This document shows, piece by piece, positions 19,554 to 29,470 of a stretch of 64,000 nt of DNA. The position numbers and the translations under genes are program-made. This DNA is from Yponomeuta sedellus (lineage: Eukaryota > Arthropoda > Insecta > Lepidoptera > Yponomeutidae). The stretch spans positions 16,425,152 through 16,489,151 of the forward strand of contig OW203743.1 in assembly GCA_934045075.1 (NCBI GenBank), written 5' to 3'. Numbering within the stretch: the first letter of the stretch is position 1; the number at the start of each line of letters is the position of its first letter. Under the pieces are notes generated by a model, which ran no database searches, was not told where the DNA came from, and was given only the letters and a program-made list of their open reading frames with translations.

Positions 19554-19974
19554 TCTCTATCTATCTAAAATTCAGCAGGAATGCAACTGGATTTAATCAC
19601 AATATTTTCCATCAAGCAAGAGACAATAAATACTTACACAAAGGAGCACAACTTAGATTATAGGGCGCTACTTATTACCTAAGTTCCGACCGTCACATCC
19701 AAAATCCCCTTAGTGATTCCGGACTATCTTGTAGAGGGATCTGTAAAGGTTCCCTAGGGATTAGGAGGGTCGGCCACTGGTAGGACGACTCAAGGACGCT
19801 AGCGATTGAGACGGGATCTTAGCAGAATACACTGACGGAAAGCAAAAGGCCCGGTCATTTCGCTCGCCTTTAGATACCAACAAAGCCTACCGTCTACAGA
19901 GGAAAGTCGAGCTGGAAATGTTTATTGAGTAGATTATGTAAGTGTACGTAAATTAGCAGTAAGTACGAATATCG
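19554..19974. other. Unassigned spacer
   Basis: Locally G+C-richer around 19690-19880, with no match to the other repeats here and no useful frame. Confidence 0.3.
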
Positions 19975-20385
19975 ATATCGACTCTTGTATGCCCCACTGC
20001 TGGGGCACGGGTCTCTTCCTGCATTGCAGGAAGGTTAGGCCATACTCCACCACCGGGGCCAAGTCCGGGTTGGTGGAGGGTTGTAAGACAGTGGCGGGTC
20101 TTACTGTCAGAAGTTATCAAGCCGACCATAAGTCCTCCGACATGATTTTATTCTTTTTCTTGCACTAACCCTCGCTAGTAGCTTCCAAAATGGCTTAACG
20201 ACTGCCATTACATGACAGCCGGCACCAACGGCTTAACATGCCTTGCGAAGCGCAGAGGCGCTCGGAAAATGCCACTAGCGGAAGTCACGGGACGGTCACC
20301 CATCCCGCACCTGACCACGCCTGTTGTTGCTTGACTCAAGTGATTAATTCCAATCACTCGGTTTGACTAGGCTGCGAGTGCTTTT
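19975..20385 (-). mobile_element. 5S-SINE interrupted by a B-end scrap
   Basis: Tail GATATCGACTCTTGTATG at left, head at right with CGGTCACCCATCC. Between about 20143 and 20192 it is interrupted by TTATTCTTTTTCTTGCACTAA, the older B start signature, after which the SINE resumes at CATGGCTTAACGACTGCC-like sequence. Confidence 0.75.
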
Positions 20386-21106
20386 TATGTTCGGTTAGAC
20401 AATATTATAGATAATTATAGAACTTATTATCTAGCTTAACAGCCAATTACAGCGTTATGTACATACTTATTTTGCAGTCTCGCGAAATAAAATACCTAAA
20501 CTTCTGTACCAATATTTATTCTACTACGTACGATCTAGGGTAGAAATCTTACCTAAAACCAACAGTAAGTACTCAGGGCTAATCTAGCGTGCGAGAAATA
20601 CATTTTTGGCCAAGTCCTTGCGGAGATTCAGGAATCGTGTATTTCTGGGCGACCTATTTCAGTCATTCGACCACAGTCTCGTAGAGACTAGACTGAGTGG
20701 CTTTATAGCCACTATATGTAATATAGACATATTATAATATATACCACTTTTAGTGATTAGAACGCCGTCTGGACTCGTAAAGCTGAAACGCACCAACGCA
20801 TTGGCGATCTATTCATACGTCATTTACAATAAATTGTTTTTTATTTGCTGAAAATAAGTGTAGGAAATCCCGGCGGAGACTGAAAAACCAGCATTAATGC
20901 TGAGGCTCTGACCATTTTAAAAGTGTCTACTAAATATGTATTCGTATCATAAGCAAATTTTTACTTTTGAATCAAGTTCTTCTTTTATTATAGTATTTCT
21001 ATGGATGCACGTTTAGACCGCCACCGCTATTACCACAACCACCGCCACCGCCATCGCCACCACCACTGCTACCGCTACCAAATTATTAGCTAAAAACATA
21101 AAAAGA
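20386..21106. other. Unassigned spacer with imperfect ACC/GCC repeat
   Basis: 21015-21080 is a run of CCACCGCCA- and CTACCGC-like triplets. Nothing else recognised. Confidence 0.35.
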
Positions 21107-21200
21107 TAACATAAGCTGACGCTTGTATTCCAAAGGGGTAGGCAAAGACCAACCACTTGCTAAGATCCTGAAAGATCTCTTCCGCTTCTTAAGCATTCAT
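21107..21200 (-). mobile_element. Family F fragment, diverged
   Basis: GCTTGTATTCCAAAGGGGTA and GATCCTGAAAGATCTC match F with several changes; microsatellite tail lost. Confidence 0.5.
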
Positions 21201-21282
21201 TAAGAATCTGTGTTATTTCTTTTGTAGGATTCTGTAGTTTTGATCCGCCCTCAATATAAGTATCTTAATCGGTTTTCAAAAA

Positions 21283-21573
21283 TTCTCGCACGGGTTAGTG
21301 CAACAAAAGCAATATAATCATGTGGGTACAACGATATCATTCCGATATAAAACCTAACTGCAAAGTAGGTACTCGGGGCTGCAAGTGATGCAAATTACTT
21401 CAGCCAGATGTCGCTGCCTGTAAATAATACAGAGAATATTGTAAAGAGGTCCGAAATTTTGCTGATGCCGGTACTTGCCCACTAGGTCAGTTGGGAGAGC
21501 GCTGGCACGGTTAGCCAGAGGTCGCGGGTGCGAGTCCCGGCATGGGTGGAATTTTTAGCCTCTAAATAGGGTT
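21283..21573 (+). mobile_element. Family B forward monomer, older copy
   Basis: Starts at TCTCGCACGGGTTAGTGC and ends AGCCTCTAAATAGGGTTT. tRNA-like segment 21477-21547 has a perfect CTGGC/GCCAG stem but a changed box B (GGGTGCGAGTCC). More diverged than the 58-kb copies. Confidence 0.7.
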
Positions 21574-21987
21574 TCAATGATAAGATAAAATATACAACAT
21601 AATTTATTGACTAAATATGTACAAGACTCCAAGTAAACTGACTCCACAGACGCTGCAGTATCTAGGCTACGTCTCACACTTTTTAGCTTGTGTAATCCTT
21701 CGAACTTCATCTCGAACGGCGCAATCCGTAGAGTGCCATGTGTTAGCGTGGCTTCACACTCGAGCCGACCAACTTTTAAAGCTTTGCAGTTAATGCAAGT
21801 CGACGATGTACTATCGACAGGAACTTTAGCTTCACATTTTTGTAGCTGTCTTTAAAACAACTTCTTCTTCTTCATCCTATATTATGTAGTCCACCACCTA
21901 TAAAACAACTATAAGGACACGTTGGCCACAACGTATAGAGGAAACTTATTGAAGCACTTGTGCTGGATGGTTGCTGGTTGGGTGACG
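21574..21987. other. Unassigned spacer
   Basis: Only a short antisense RTE-tail-like TTCTTCTTCTTCATCC near 21860 was noted. Confidence 0.3.
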
Positions 21988-22133
21988 GTGCCGTGACTAT
22001 CGCTAGTGGCATTTTTCCCAGTGCTTCGCAAGGCAGGTTAAGCCGTTGGTGCCGGCTGTCATGTAATGCCAGCCATTAAGCCATGTCAGAGACCTTACGG
22101 GCGGCTTGATAACTTCTGACAGTAAGGCCCGTT
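21988..22133 (+). mobile_element. 5S-SINE fragment
   Basis: From the end of the 5S-like head (GGGTGACGGTGCCGTGAC) through the body to CAGTAAGGCCCG; both ends truncated. Confidence 0.65.
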
Positions 22134-22239
22134 CTTGATGGGTCTAATATTCTACAAAGCATGTATATTATTAGCTTATATTGCAGGTTATAATGAAGGA
22201 AAAGACAACCTATTCTCTCCTACAACCGCATCGCTGTAC

Positions 22240-22495
22240 CAACGTCTTCTTCATCTTTTCTTCAGGCTATACTAGTCCACTGCTGGACATAGCCCTTTCC
22301 TAATGAGCGCCATAGCGCCCTGTCTTCAGCTTGCCGCATCCAGCATCTGCCTGCAGTTTTTCACAGATCGCCATACCACCCGGTCGGAGGGCGTCCGACA
22401 CTACGTTTGCCGAGTCGCGGTCTCCACTCAAGAACACGTTTACTCCAACGGTTGTCGGTTCTTCGCGAGATATGGCCAGCCCACCAACATGGTGT
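22240..22495 (-). pseudogene. RTE-like LINE C-terminal remnant
   Basis: Minus-strand reading gives SRRTDNRWSKRVLEWRPR, GKRSVGRPPTGW, GRCWMRQAEDRALWRSLG and YVQQWTSIA then stop, followed by a GAA-rich tail (plus strand CTTCTTCATCTTTTCTTC). A stop interrupts the frame before KTAGRCW. Confidence 0.8.
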
Positions 22496-22789
22496 AGTAT
22501 AAACAGCCCTTTACATTCTGCAACTGTTTTTTCTTTAGAGAAAATCCCATCTCGTCAATACGGAACCCTTTTACAAAACTTAGCGACAATAAATAAGAGC
22601 TTACACAACAAAATAAGAGGGTACGGTATTATCATACTGGCCTTAGTGTTAGCAAACTAGGTATTCTCCTCCTTTCAAACGACTTCAAAAAAGGAGGAAG
22701 TTCTCAATTCGATGCTAATATGACTCTTTTTAGCCGACTTAAAAATGGGGAGGTTGTCAATTCGACGCGTATGTAACTTTTTTGTATGG
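22496..22789. repeat. Spacer with a partly duplicated AAAAAGGAGGAAG block
   Basis: 22665-22765 holds two related stretches: GACTTCAAAAAAGGAGGAAG...CAATTCGATGC and GACTTAAAAATGGGGAGG...CAATTCGACGC, spaced about 55 bp apart. The motif occurs widely in Lepidoptera; element type unknown. Confidence 0.4.
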
Positions 22790-22990
22790 TTCATTCACAA
22801 CTTTGTCAAAATCAAAATCTCTACAAAACCAACCAAGGGATCCGCATCCAGCGACTCTCTGCCACTTTAACCAGTTCTTCAGACCTTATGGTGTAGGCCA
22901 GCCCAAGCTGCGTCATCCGGTGCGCGGTCGCCAGATCAGAACTTTTTCGCCCCAAAAAGCCATCAGATCTCCAAACTGTCATTTCAACTG
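22790..22990 (-). pseudogene. Possible diverged RTE-like C-terminus
   Basis: Minus strand contains AHRMTQLGLAY and EELVKVAESRWMRI, recalling the DL.KVA.SRWM block, with the C-terminal WRSLG part replaced. Weak similarity; could be a chimera. Confidence 0.35.
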
Positions 22991-23347
22991 AACAATTCTT
23001 CGAGCTATACTATTAGTAACTTCGGTTCTTCTGCTCCATAATTTTTTATGTACTTGTACACAGTCATCTTCTCTCATCTGACTTCATTAGTTCCACTACA
23101 TTCAACGCAAACGCGTCACGGCATCGGCAGCCTCACAGCAACAGCCCACGTTACCAGTGGAAGATACCTTCTACATGCGCGGTTGCTCTCTACAGTACAT
23201 TCGGTGGTGAAGTGACTGTTAGCCGCCGAACTCCTTCAACCGCTAGTCGACTCATTGACTCAGCGTCCTCTGGCAATTGCAGGTTTTGGAGCACAGACTT
23301 CAATTCGTATCCTGGCTATACGTAGATACAATCTTCAAGGGGACTGT

Positions 23348-23432
23348 GAGTTGAAATGTGGTGATCAAAACAGAGTTGAAACGTGGTGATCACAACAGAG
23401 TTGAAATGTGGTGATCACATTTCAACTCTGCC
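23348..23432. repeat. Three 25-bp direct repeats closed by a palindrome
   Basis: GAGTTGAAATGTGGTGATCA recurs at 23348, 23373 and 23398 with one or two differences. The third unit is followed by its own reverse complement (TGATCACATTTCAACTC), forming a hairpin at the edge of repeat N. Confidence 0.8.
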
Positions 23433-23586
23433 TGCGCGCGCACTACATACTCCGTCATTCCTGCATCGCGCAAGCAAAATTTTTCACATCATATTATAAA
23501 TATAACGTCCAATGAACTACAGTCGGAACTCGGACCGAGCGTCTTTAGGCATACGATCTGCCTGGCGGGAAATTTCCCCTTGTAGC
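23425..23586 (+). repeat. Repeat N, copy without a K insertion
   Basis: CGCGCGCACTACATACTCCG, TTCCTGCATCGCGCAAGC, ATAACGTCCAATGAAC, then GATCTGCCTGGCGGG. At 28697 and 33741 related sequence is split by family K; here the corresponding region is continuous. Nature of N unknown. Confidence 0.65.
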
Positions 23587-23922
23587 AGAAGCGCTCGTGG
23601 CCTAGTGGAACCGAGTGATTGTAATCAATCACTACGGTTAAGCAACCACGGGCAAGGTCTGATCCTGGATATCCAGTGACTACCGCTAGTGGTATTTTCC
23701 GAGCACTGCCGTGCTTCTCAAGGCAGGTTAAGGCGTTGTTGCTGACCGTCATGTAATGGCAGTCGTTATGGGCGGCATGATAACTTTTGACCGTAACACT
23801 TTTGGCCTTACAATCCTCCACAAACACCAACTGGCACCCGTGCTAGAGTATGGCCTACCTTCTTGCGATGCAGGACAAGACCCCAGCAGTGGGGACGTAC
23901 AAGGGGTTGATATCATATCGTC
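23587..23922 (+). mobile_element. 5S-SINE, full length but diverged
   Basis: Head AAGCGCTCGTGGCCTAG and GGTTAAGCAACCACGGGC; the box C region has decayed (CTGGATATCCAGTGACTACC). Tail GGGGTTGATATCATATCG. Abuts repeat N directly. Confidence 0.75.
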
Positions 23923-24236
23923 GGTGGACTATCACCGACTCTTCCCTTTAAAGGTATTATATAATCTTTACCAGTCAATCTTTTCAACCCTTTAGGAATA
24001 ACATGCCACGCTTTCTAACCCTGGGATGCTAACAGCAAAATGGGCCAGTCCGGCAATTGTTATGTTATAACCCTTTAGGAGGATATTCCATACAAGACGG
24101 GATTATAAGGGTGCGGTCGCCTTGAGGGTAAAAATATTGAGCTGGTCGGGGTTGAAGGGAAAACGGGTGCTGTGAAAGGTTGCGGTGATTTAAGATCGTG
24201 TCGTATTTTAATCAATCTGTATGGCAGAGTGCTTAG
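23923..24236. other. Unassigned spacer
   Basis: Nothing recognised apart from two CCCTTTAGGA repeats near 23989 and 24071. Confidence 0.3.
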
Positions 24237-24533
24237 TGCGAGTTTTTTAACTACTCGATCACGTTAACGTAAACTCATATTTCTATAGCATCTAGGAAGC
24301 GCCACCTAGCGACAAGTGTGGAAATTAAAATTGCTGAGTGCGAGTTGTAATGGTATACGTTGAGAAGTGAACACGTTTACCAGCCAAAACACGAATGAAC
24401 GCGAGTGCGAGTTGTACTGTGACAGCGTTTTGCCAGTTCGAACGGTTAACTTACTCATACTCACTACTCAATGCTCGATTAACGCGGTAGTAAAGTTATT
24501 CGATTGGATCTGTCAAACTTGCACTAAGCACTC
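24237..24533. mobile_element. MITE-like element with AGTGCTTAGTGC ends
   Basis: Left AGTGCTTAGTGCGAGTTT (24238-24255), right AAACTTGCACTAAGCACT; one mismatch in about 18 bp. Internal copies of GAGTGCGAGTTGTA lie near 24337 and 24399. No ORF of transposase type. Confidence 0.5.
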
Positions 24534-25240
24534 AGATCTATTAAAGGTCGGTACGCTGCACTATTATACTCCTGGATCTTATGAGAATATAATAATGCAG
24601 CCTATACACGTCCTACAGGGGCAGGCCCTCTCCCGGAGAGAGAGAGAGTATGGGCTCAATCAGCACGCGCGCCTTTCCCTTCATAAGATAAGATAAGTAA
24701 ATAATATTATTTTCATCCCACCATCTCGGAAAGAGTATTTTTAATCTTCAATATCTGAGTGGAAAAGCCGTTTTTATTCTCTAGAGGATAAAGTAAATTG
24801 AATTTAGAACATCGTGTGCACTAAGTTTGTGAATAAAAAAAAAATTACACTCAATTTAAATAACTGTAGCAACGTTACTTTAAAATTTTCCTAATTATAC
24901 CTTAGTATTATTTTGTTATAATTTAAAGATTATTCTGTAATACTTCCCTGTCATAATGTAGTAATTAATACCTAAACTGAAATAAAAGTGTACCTATCTT
25001 GTGATTGTAAACGTTTTTCTTTTGCATTTAGTCATTTCCTCGCTGAGGTGGAATGAAAAGTTACGTGTCGCACTCGAGTGCAAAGATTTTTCACCTCGTG
25101 CTCTTTTGATTCCCTCGCTAACGCTCAGGATTCTAATTTTGAATCACTCGCTGCGCTCATGATTCAATTTTAGAATCCTTCGCTTGCTCGGTCATCAAAA
25201 TTGAACACGCGGTTAAAAAGCAACTTTGCACTCTTGTGTA
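24534..25240. other. Spacer with a SINE2 tail and a CGCT-rich repeat
   Basis: 24615-24675 is a SINE2 tail on the minus strand (GGGGCAGGCCCTCTCCC, GAGAGAGAGTATGGGC). 25035-25225 has alternating CCTCGCTAACGCTCAGGATT and CTCGCTGCGCTCATGATTC phrases, a MITE-like repeat; a similar block lies at 52520. Confidence 0.4.
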
Positions 25241-25482
25241 ACAAATAACTATTATTGTACACCAGGAAAAAACAAACAAAACATAATTACAATTATCTAT
25301 CTTGGCATGATTTTGTTATCTGTGTAAGTGTATTAGTATTAGTGTATGTTGTGCACGTGCATAGACCCGTTTCACATCCCCACTCCGACTCCCCAAGGTT
25401 TGCTGGAAGAAATCTCTTACAGAGATAAGCTCGCCTTTGTACATGTATTTTCTTTCATTGTATTTCTTTTTTGTGTTTTTCG

Positions 25483-25650
25483 TGTACAATAAAGTATAAA
25501 GTAAAGTAATTACAAAGATACAGTACAATTGGCGGCCTTATTGCTTAGAGCAATTTCTTCCAGGCAACCCACGATGGAGAGTTGCTGAAGGCAAAGTGAG
25601 ACGGGTAGTTGGTGCAAATATGAATATTGATATACATACTTATACTTAAA
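25483..25650 (-). mobile_element. Family J LINE 3' end
   Basis: ACAGTACAATTGGCGGCC, GCAATTTCTTCCAGGCAACC and GTAGTTGGTGCAAATATG on the plus strand identify J in minus orientation; the terminal AATAAAG/TTATC part is replaced by GTACAATAAAGTATAAAG. Confidence 0.55.
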
Positions 25651-25654
25651 AATG

Positions 25655-25735
25655 TAATTACTTACATAAACCATAATTATACTTACATAAACCATAAACT
25701 TAATATACTTACATAAACCATAACATACTCGTATA
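25655..25735. repeat. Short ACTTACATAAACCATAA repeats
   Basis: Three to four imperfect copies of ACTTACATAAACCATAA lie between the J end and the solo LTR. They look like a tandem microsatellite-type tail. Confidence 0.6.
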
Positions 25736-25739
25736 ATAC

Positions 25740-26201
25740 TGTTACGGGCTAGGATTCTGGATTTGGATGTAAAACGCCAATGACAACTTCTTATGATTTA
25801 TTTACGCAGGGTCTGGTCTGCAGGTCTTCACGACACGAAGTCCACTCGTAGATTCCAATAGTATCGCTGAGGTCGTAGGTTATCGCTCGTATCGCAGGTA
25901 TGTTCGCTCGAAGTTCACTCTTCGCTATTCCAAACGGAACTGACAGCGCGCCGCGGCGGCCGCTATTTATATCCACCAGCAGGGGTTCTAGAACATTCCC
26001 GTACTTACGTACCTACACTCGGTACACGCGGCAACGTCGCTCGAACAGTTTTACGTCAAAGAGTTTTGAACCTTATTATAGTGGACATACGAGTCATTAT
26101 TGCTTGCAGCGTTTATTGTTTACTACAACGCAGCATGCGGCGAGTATTCGATAGGCTTCTAGAAGGCCCTATTCTAGATGGTTCCGGATAGGACCGCGAC
26201 A
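25740..26201 (-). mobile_element. Solo LTR
   Basis: 462 bp bounded by TG..CA ends: plus strand TGTTACGGGC to CGCGACA. On the minus strand it has the layout of an LTR: TATA box GATATAAATAGCGGCC, TCAGTT initiator-like site ~30 bp on, and a polyadenylation-type AATAAA near 25797. No internal region or primer-binding site follows on either side, so it is a solo LTR. Target duplication not clear (ATAC/CTAC at best). Gypsy-type is likely but not proven. Confidence 0.65.
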
Positions 26202-26428
26202 CTACATAAAACAATTTATTATAAACATACACAAACTTACATTATTTACAATAAAGTTCCGCAAGAGGATAAAAAGAAAGACATACCTACATTAAGAAAA
26301 ACAATAATAAAATCAAATAAAAAAGTAAATAATTAGAGTGATAGATACAAATCATAAACCTTATTTTTAAACATAGCTGGGGAAGCAGAGCGCCTTATAG
26401 AAACCGGCAGATCATTCCACAGCCGGCG
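26202..26428 (-). pseudogene. LINE C-terminus and 3' UTR (Jockey/CR1 type)
   Basis: Minus-strand frame RLWNDLPVSIRRSASP, AMFKNKVYDLYLSL then stop (26333), the usual C-terminal tail of CR1/Jockey-like ORFs. The 3' UTR ends AATAAATTG next to the LTR boundary. 5'-truncated by the 5S-SINE on its right. Confidence 0.7.
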
Positions 26429-26432
26429 AATC

Positions 26433-26719
26433 AACGACAGGCGCGGTCAGGTGCAGGATGGGTGACCGTCCCATGACTACCGCTAGTGGTATTCCCGAGC
26501 GCTTCCATGCTAGTGCCGGCTATCATGTAATGGCAGTCGTTGAGCCATGACAGCGGCCTTATGGCCGGCGTGATAACGACTGACAGTAAGGCCCGCCACT
26601 GTCTTACAATCCTCCACCAACCCGGGACTTGGACCCCGTAGTGGAGCATGGCCTAACCTTCTTATGCAGGAAGAGACCCGTGTCCCAGTATTGGGGACAT
26701 ACAAAAGTTGATATCGAGT
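26433..26719 (+). mobile_element. 5S-SINE lacking the first part of its head
   Basis: Starts within the 5S-like head (ACAGGCGCGGTCAGGTGC, GGATGGGTGACCG, both intact) and runs to ACATACAAAAGTTGATATCG. Confidence 0.75.
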
Positions 26720-26749
26720 GGCAAAGCAACTTTAACTTCATAAATGTAC

Positions 26750-26855
26750 TTAACTTAAAAAACAAAGTCTTTGGTACTTGCCGTGGTCTGAACTCACGAT
26801 CTCCCGAATGAGAAGTTAGCGTTCTCCCACTTCGCTAGTACCGCTCTCAGACCAA
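26750..26855 (-). mobile_element. SINE2 head fragment
   Basis: Plus strand AACAAAGTCTTTGGTAC, then TGAACTCACGATCTCC and GTACCGCTCT, the reverse of the tRNA-like head. Core and tail are missing. Confidence 0.55.
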
Positions 26856-27044
26856 AGAAGCGATAAATTATTTTAACGTAATTAATGAATTTGATGACGT
26901 AAACAATTTACATATTGTTTGCTGAATGTCAATGTACAATGAAAAATGTAAGCCGATGCCTTCAGGCCACAGTGGAGTGGAGAAAAATGCAGCTGAAGAA
27001 AAATCATCACTCTGACCATCTTTTCTGAAGTAATCTTAAACCTA

Positions 27045-27228
27045 TTTAAAAACCTATTTAGAGGCTAAAAATGTCACCCATGCCGGGATTCGAACCCGCA
27101 ACCTCTGGCACGGATAGCCAGAGGTTGCGGGTTCGAATCCCGGCATGGGTGAAATTTTTAGCCTCTAAATAGGTTTTTAAATTTGTTCCTTAGCACGGGT
27201 TAGTGCATTAAAAATAAAAAAAGTATAA
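27045..27228 (-). mobile_element. Minimal family B hairpin insertion with 14-bp target duplication
   Basis: TAATCTTAAACCTA flanks the element (27031-27044 and 27229-27242). Inside are only half a tRNA-like unit and its reverse complement, meeting in the anticodon stem near 27110 (CTGGCACGGATAGCCAG), plus the end signature on the left and start signature on the right. The whole can fold as one long hairpin. Confidence 0.9.
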
Positions 27229-27275
27229 TAATCTTAAACCTAATACATCAGTAACTTTCTATTTATATTGTTTGG

Positions 27276-27520
27276 GTGTCAGTATTATAAAATTGCATAG
27301 TTTTAATTAGGTAATAATTAAAATAATTATTTAATAATTATTTAATAGATTCCCTTTCTAATCATCTAGTAGACAGAGATAAAGACAGAGAACACTATAT
27401 TGTACAAGCAGAAAAAGAAGAATTACAAAAACCTATTTAAAAGAATTAGTGTGTCAGTATTATAAAATTGCATAGTTTTAATTAGGTAATAATTAAAATA
27501 ATTATTTAATAATTATTTAA
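27276..27520. repeat. Direct repeat of a 70-bp AT-rich block
   Basis: GTGTCAGTATTATAAAATTG and the following 50 bp occur at 27276-27345 and 27451-27520. The second copy belongs to the large palindrome. Confidence 0.85.
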
Positions 27521-27929
27521 TTATTAAATAATTAAATAATTATTTAATTATTAATAACTATTAATTAATAATTAATAATTATTAATTAATTATCAATAAT
27601 TATTAATAATTAAATAATTATGTAATTAATTAATTATTAATAATTATTAATAACTAATTAATAATTAATAATTATTATTTAATTATTAATAATTAAATAA
27701 TTATTTAATTATTAAATAATTAAATAATTATTTAATTATTAAATAATTATTATTAATTATTAAATAATTAAATAATTATTTTAATTATCACCTAATTAAA
27801 ACTATGCAATTTTATAATACTGACACACTAATTCTTTTAAATAGGTTTTTGTAATTCTTCTTTTTCTGCTTGTACAATATAGTGTTCTCTGTCTTTATCT
27901 CTGTCTACTAGATGATTAGAAAGGGAATC
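27348..27929. repeat. 582-bp near-perfect palindrome
   Basis: The outer ~160 bp of each side (27348-27507 and 27770-27929) are reverse complements, including GATTCCCTTTCTAATCATC and ACACTATATTGTACAAGC. The centre (about 27508-27769) consists only of TTAAT/ATTA words and is itself self-complementary. The arms contain a J-like AGAGAACACTATATTGTAC motif. Confidence 0.85.
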
Positions 27930-27984
27930 TCCTGTCAAATTCGCAAGTAATTAAAAATTTTACATTTTCAAATGTAAAAAATTG

Positions 27985-28160
27985 TCATTTTATTTTCTAT
28001 GTTACGTACATTTTTGAATTTGTAATAGCAATACCACTCGTTAACTGTGAAGGAATGCATTGTGAGAAAACCTGCGAGGTGATAATGCCCATATTTTCTC
28101 TCTCTCTCTCTCTGAGAGAAGGCCTGTATATAGGCTGCATTATTATTATTATTATAAAAT
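27985..28160 (+). mobile_element. SINE2 without head, ATT tail
   Basis: TATGTTACGTACATTTTTG, then AACTGTGAAGGAATGCATTG (altered core), a CT run, GAGAGAAGGCCTGTATATAG and an ATT microsatellite (28137-28155). Confidence 0.65.
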
Positions 28161-28614
28161 TTTAAGTATATTTTTGTTTTTCCATTACTTAGTATAGGAA
28201 ACCAAAATGATTTCCTTTGCCAGTCGTTACAGCGGCTATACGAGTAGTATGAATAAGCTAGTGACCTAACTCTGGAAAAATGCGCTCAAATTTAGTATGG
28301 ACGCAGAACCCCAAGCCCAGATAATGAAAGTCGTAAAGTCACGTCTCAACCTAAATATCTACATTGAAAATGAACCAATTTCCTTCATAGAGTTGGCTGT
28401 AACATCGATATATTAGCTTAGCTGGTAGAGATCTCTCTAACCGATAATACCGCCAATGGTATACAATACATATATTTATGGTCGCTGTATCAATTTGTAA
28501 ATGTTATGCGTGATATTGGATACAGCAACTAATGAATATTTATAAATTAAAAATGGTTTATATCGTATGTGGCAAACCCCAGTCTGTATAATTAACACAC
28601 TTTTCTTTTTTATT
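28161..28614. other. Unassigned AT-rich spacer
   Basis: No coding or repeat signal recognised. Confidence 0.3.
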
Positions 28615-28665
28615 AAAATAGTTCATTGTACAATAAAGAATATTCTTCTTCTTCTTCTATCCTAT
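28615..28665 (+). mobile_element. Family J terminal scrap
   Basis: CATTGTACAATAAAGAATAT followed by a TTCTTCTTC repeat. Confidence 0.45.
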
Positions 28666-28811
28666 TATAACTTATGTAATAACGTAACTTTATGATGTGT
28701 GGCGAGCACATGTCAATTCCGCGCGCGCACTACAAACACCAACATTCCTGCATCGCGCAATCAAAGTGTTACACAAAACAAATATAACGTCCAACTAACA
28801 ACAGTTGGACC

Positions 28812-29038
28812 TTGTGCGCCCTCCTCGGCCTCGAGGGGGGTCGCTCCCGATGTGGGTTTAGGGGTCTCTAGGACCAAAACCAGTCCCAAGGTGGTGTTTA
28901 GTGGGTAGGCGCACTTCTTGTGAGTCCCACATTGGCAGCACGGCCGGGTCCGTGCTGTTATGCATGAGCATTCACCACCTCCCTCCCCCGTGTCCTCCGG
29001 AGGGTGCCCTTTATAGGGTTAAAAAAAAAAAAAAAAAA
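28812..29038 (+). mobile_element. Family K, 5'-truncated copy 1
   Basis: The 3' block only: GTGCGCCCTCCTCGGCCTCG to CCCTTTATAGGGTT plus poly(A) of ~18. Preceded by ACAGTTGGACC (28801-28811) and followed by the same 11 bp (29039-29049), a target-site duplication. Confidence 0.8.
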
Positions 29039-29049
29039 ACAGTTGGACC

Positions 29050-29271
29050 TGTGCGCCCTCTTCGGCCCCGAGGGGGGTCGCTCCCGATGTGGGTTTAGGG
29101 GTCTTTAGGACCAAAACCAGTCCCAAGGTGGTGTTTAGTGGGTAGGCGCACTTCTTGTGAGTCCCATATTGGCAGCACGGCCGGGTCCGTGCTGTTATGC
29201 ATGAGCATTCACCACCTCCCTCCCCCGTGTCCTCCGGAGGGTGCCCTTTATAGGGTTAAAAAAAAAAAAAA
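29050..29271 (+). mobile_element. Family K, 5'-truncated copy 2
   Basis: Nearly identical to copy 1 (GGCCCCGAG for GGCCTCGAG, a CATATTGG change) with poly(A) of ~15. Followed again by ACAGTTGGACC (29272-29282). So K-duplication-K-duplication lies in one target site. Confidence 0.8.
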
Positions 29272-29394
29272 ACAGTTGGACCGGCCGTCCCCAGGCATGC
29301 GATCTGCCTGGCGAGAAATTTCCCTTTATAGTGGAAGAGCATGATCGTCCGCTCTTCCCTATATATGTTTTCAATTTTCCGAATTGTATTTTTG

Positions 29395-29470
29395 TAGCCC
29401 ATAAACATCCTACTGCACGGCACTAGCCTCCTCTCAGAGAGAGTATGGGCTTAATTACCACGCGTGCCCA
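29395..29470 (-). mobile_element. SINE2 tail fragment
   Basis: Plus strand CTACTGCACGGCACTAGCC, CAGAGAGAGTATGGGC and TACCACGCGTGCCCACC. Confidence 0.55.

Larger units (their letters stand above)
28697..29375 (+). repeat. Repeat N carrying two K insertions
   Basis: N runs from GCACATGTCAATTCCGCG to ACAGTTGGACC (28811), is interrupted by two K elements, and resumes GGCCGTCCCCAGGCATGCG with GATCTGCCTGGCGAG. Its end has a GGAAGAGC...GCTCTTCC stem (29331-29358). Confidence 0.7.

Noticed and set aside
22303..22660. Plus-strand frames of 64 and 109 codons
   Set aside because: They are antisense to the RTE-like C-terminus, which is coded on the minus strand.
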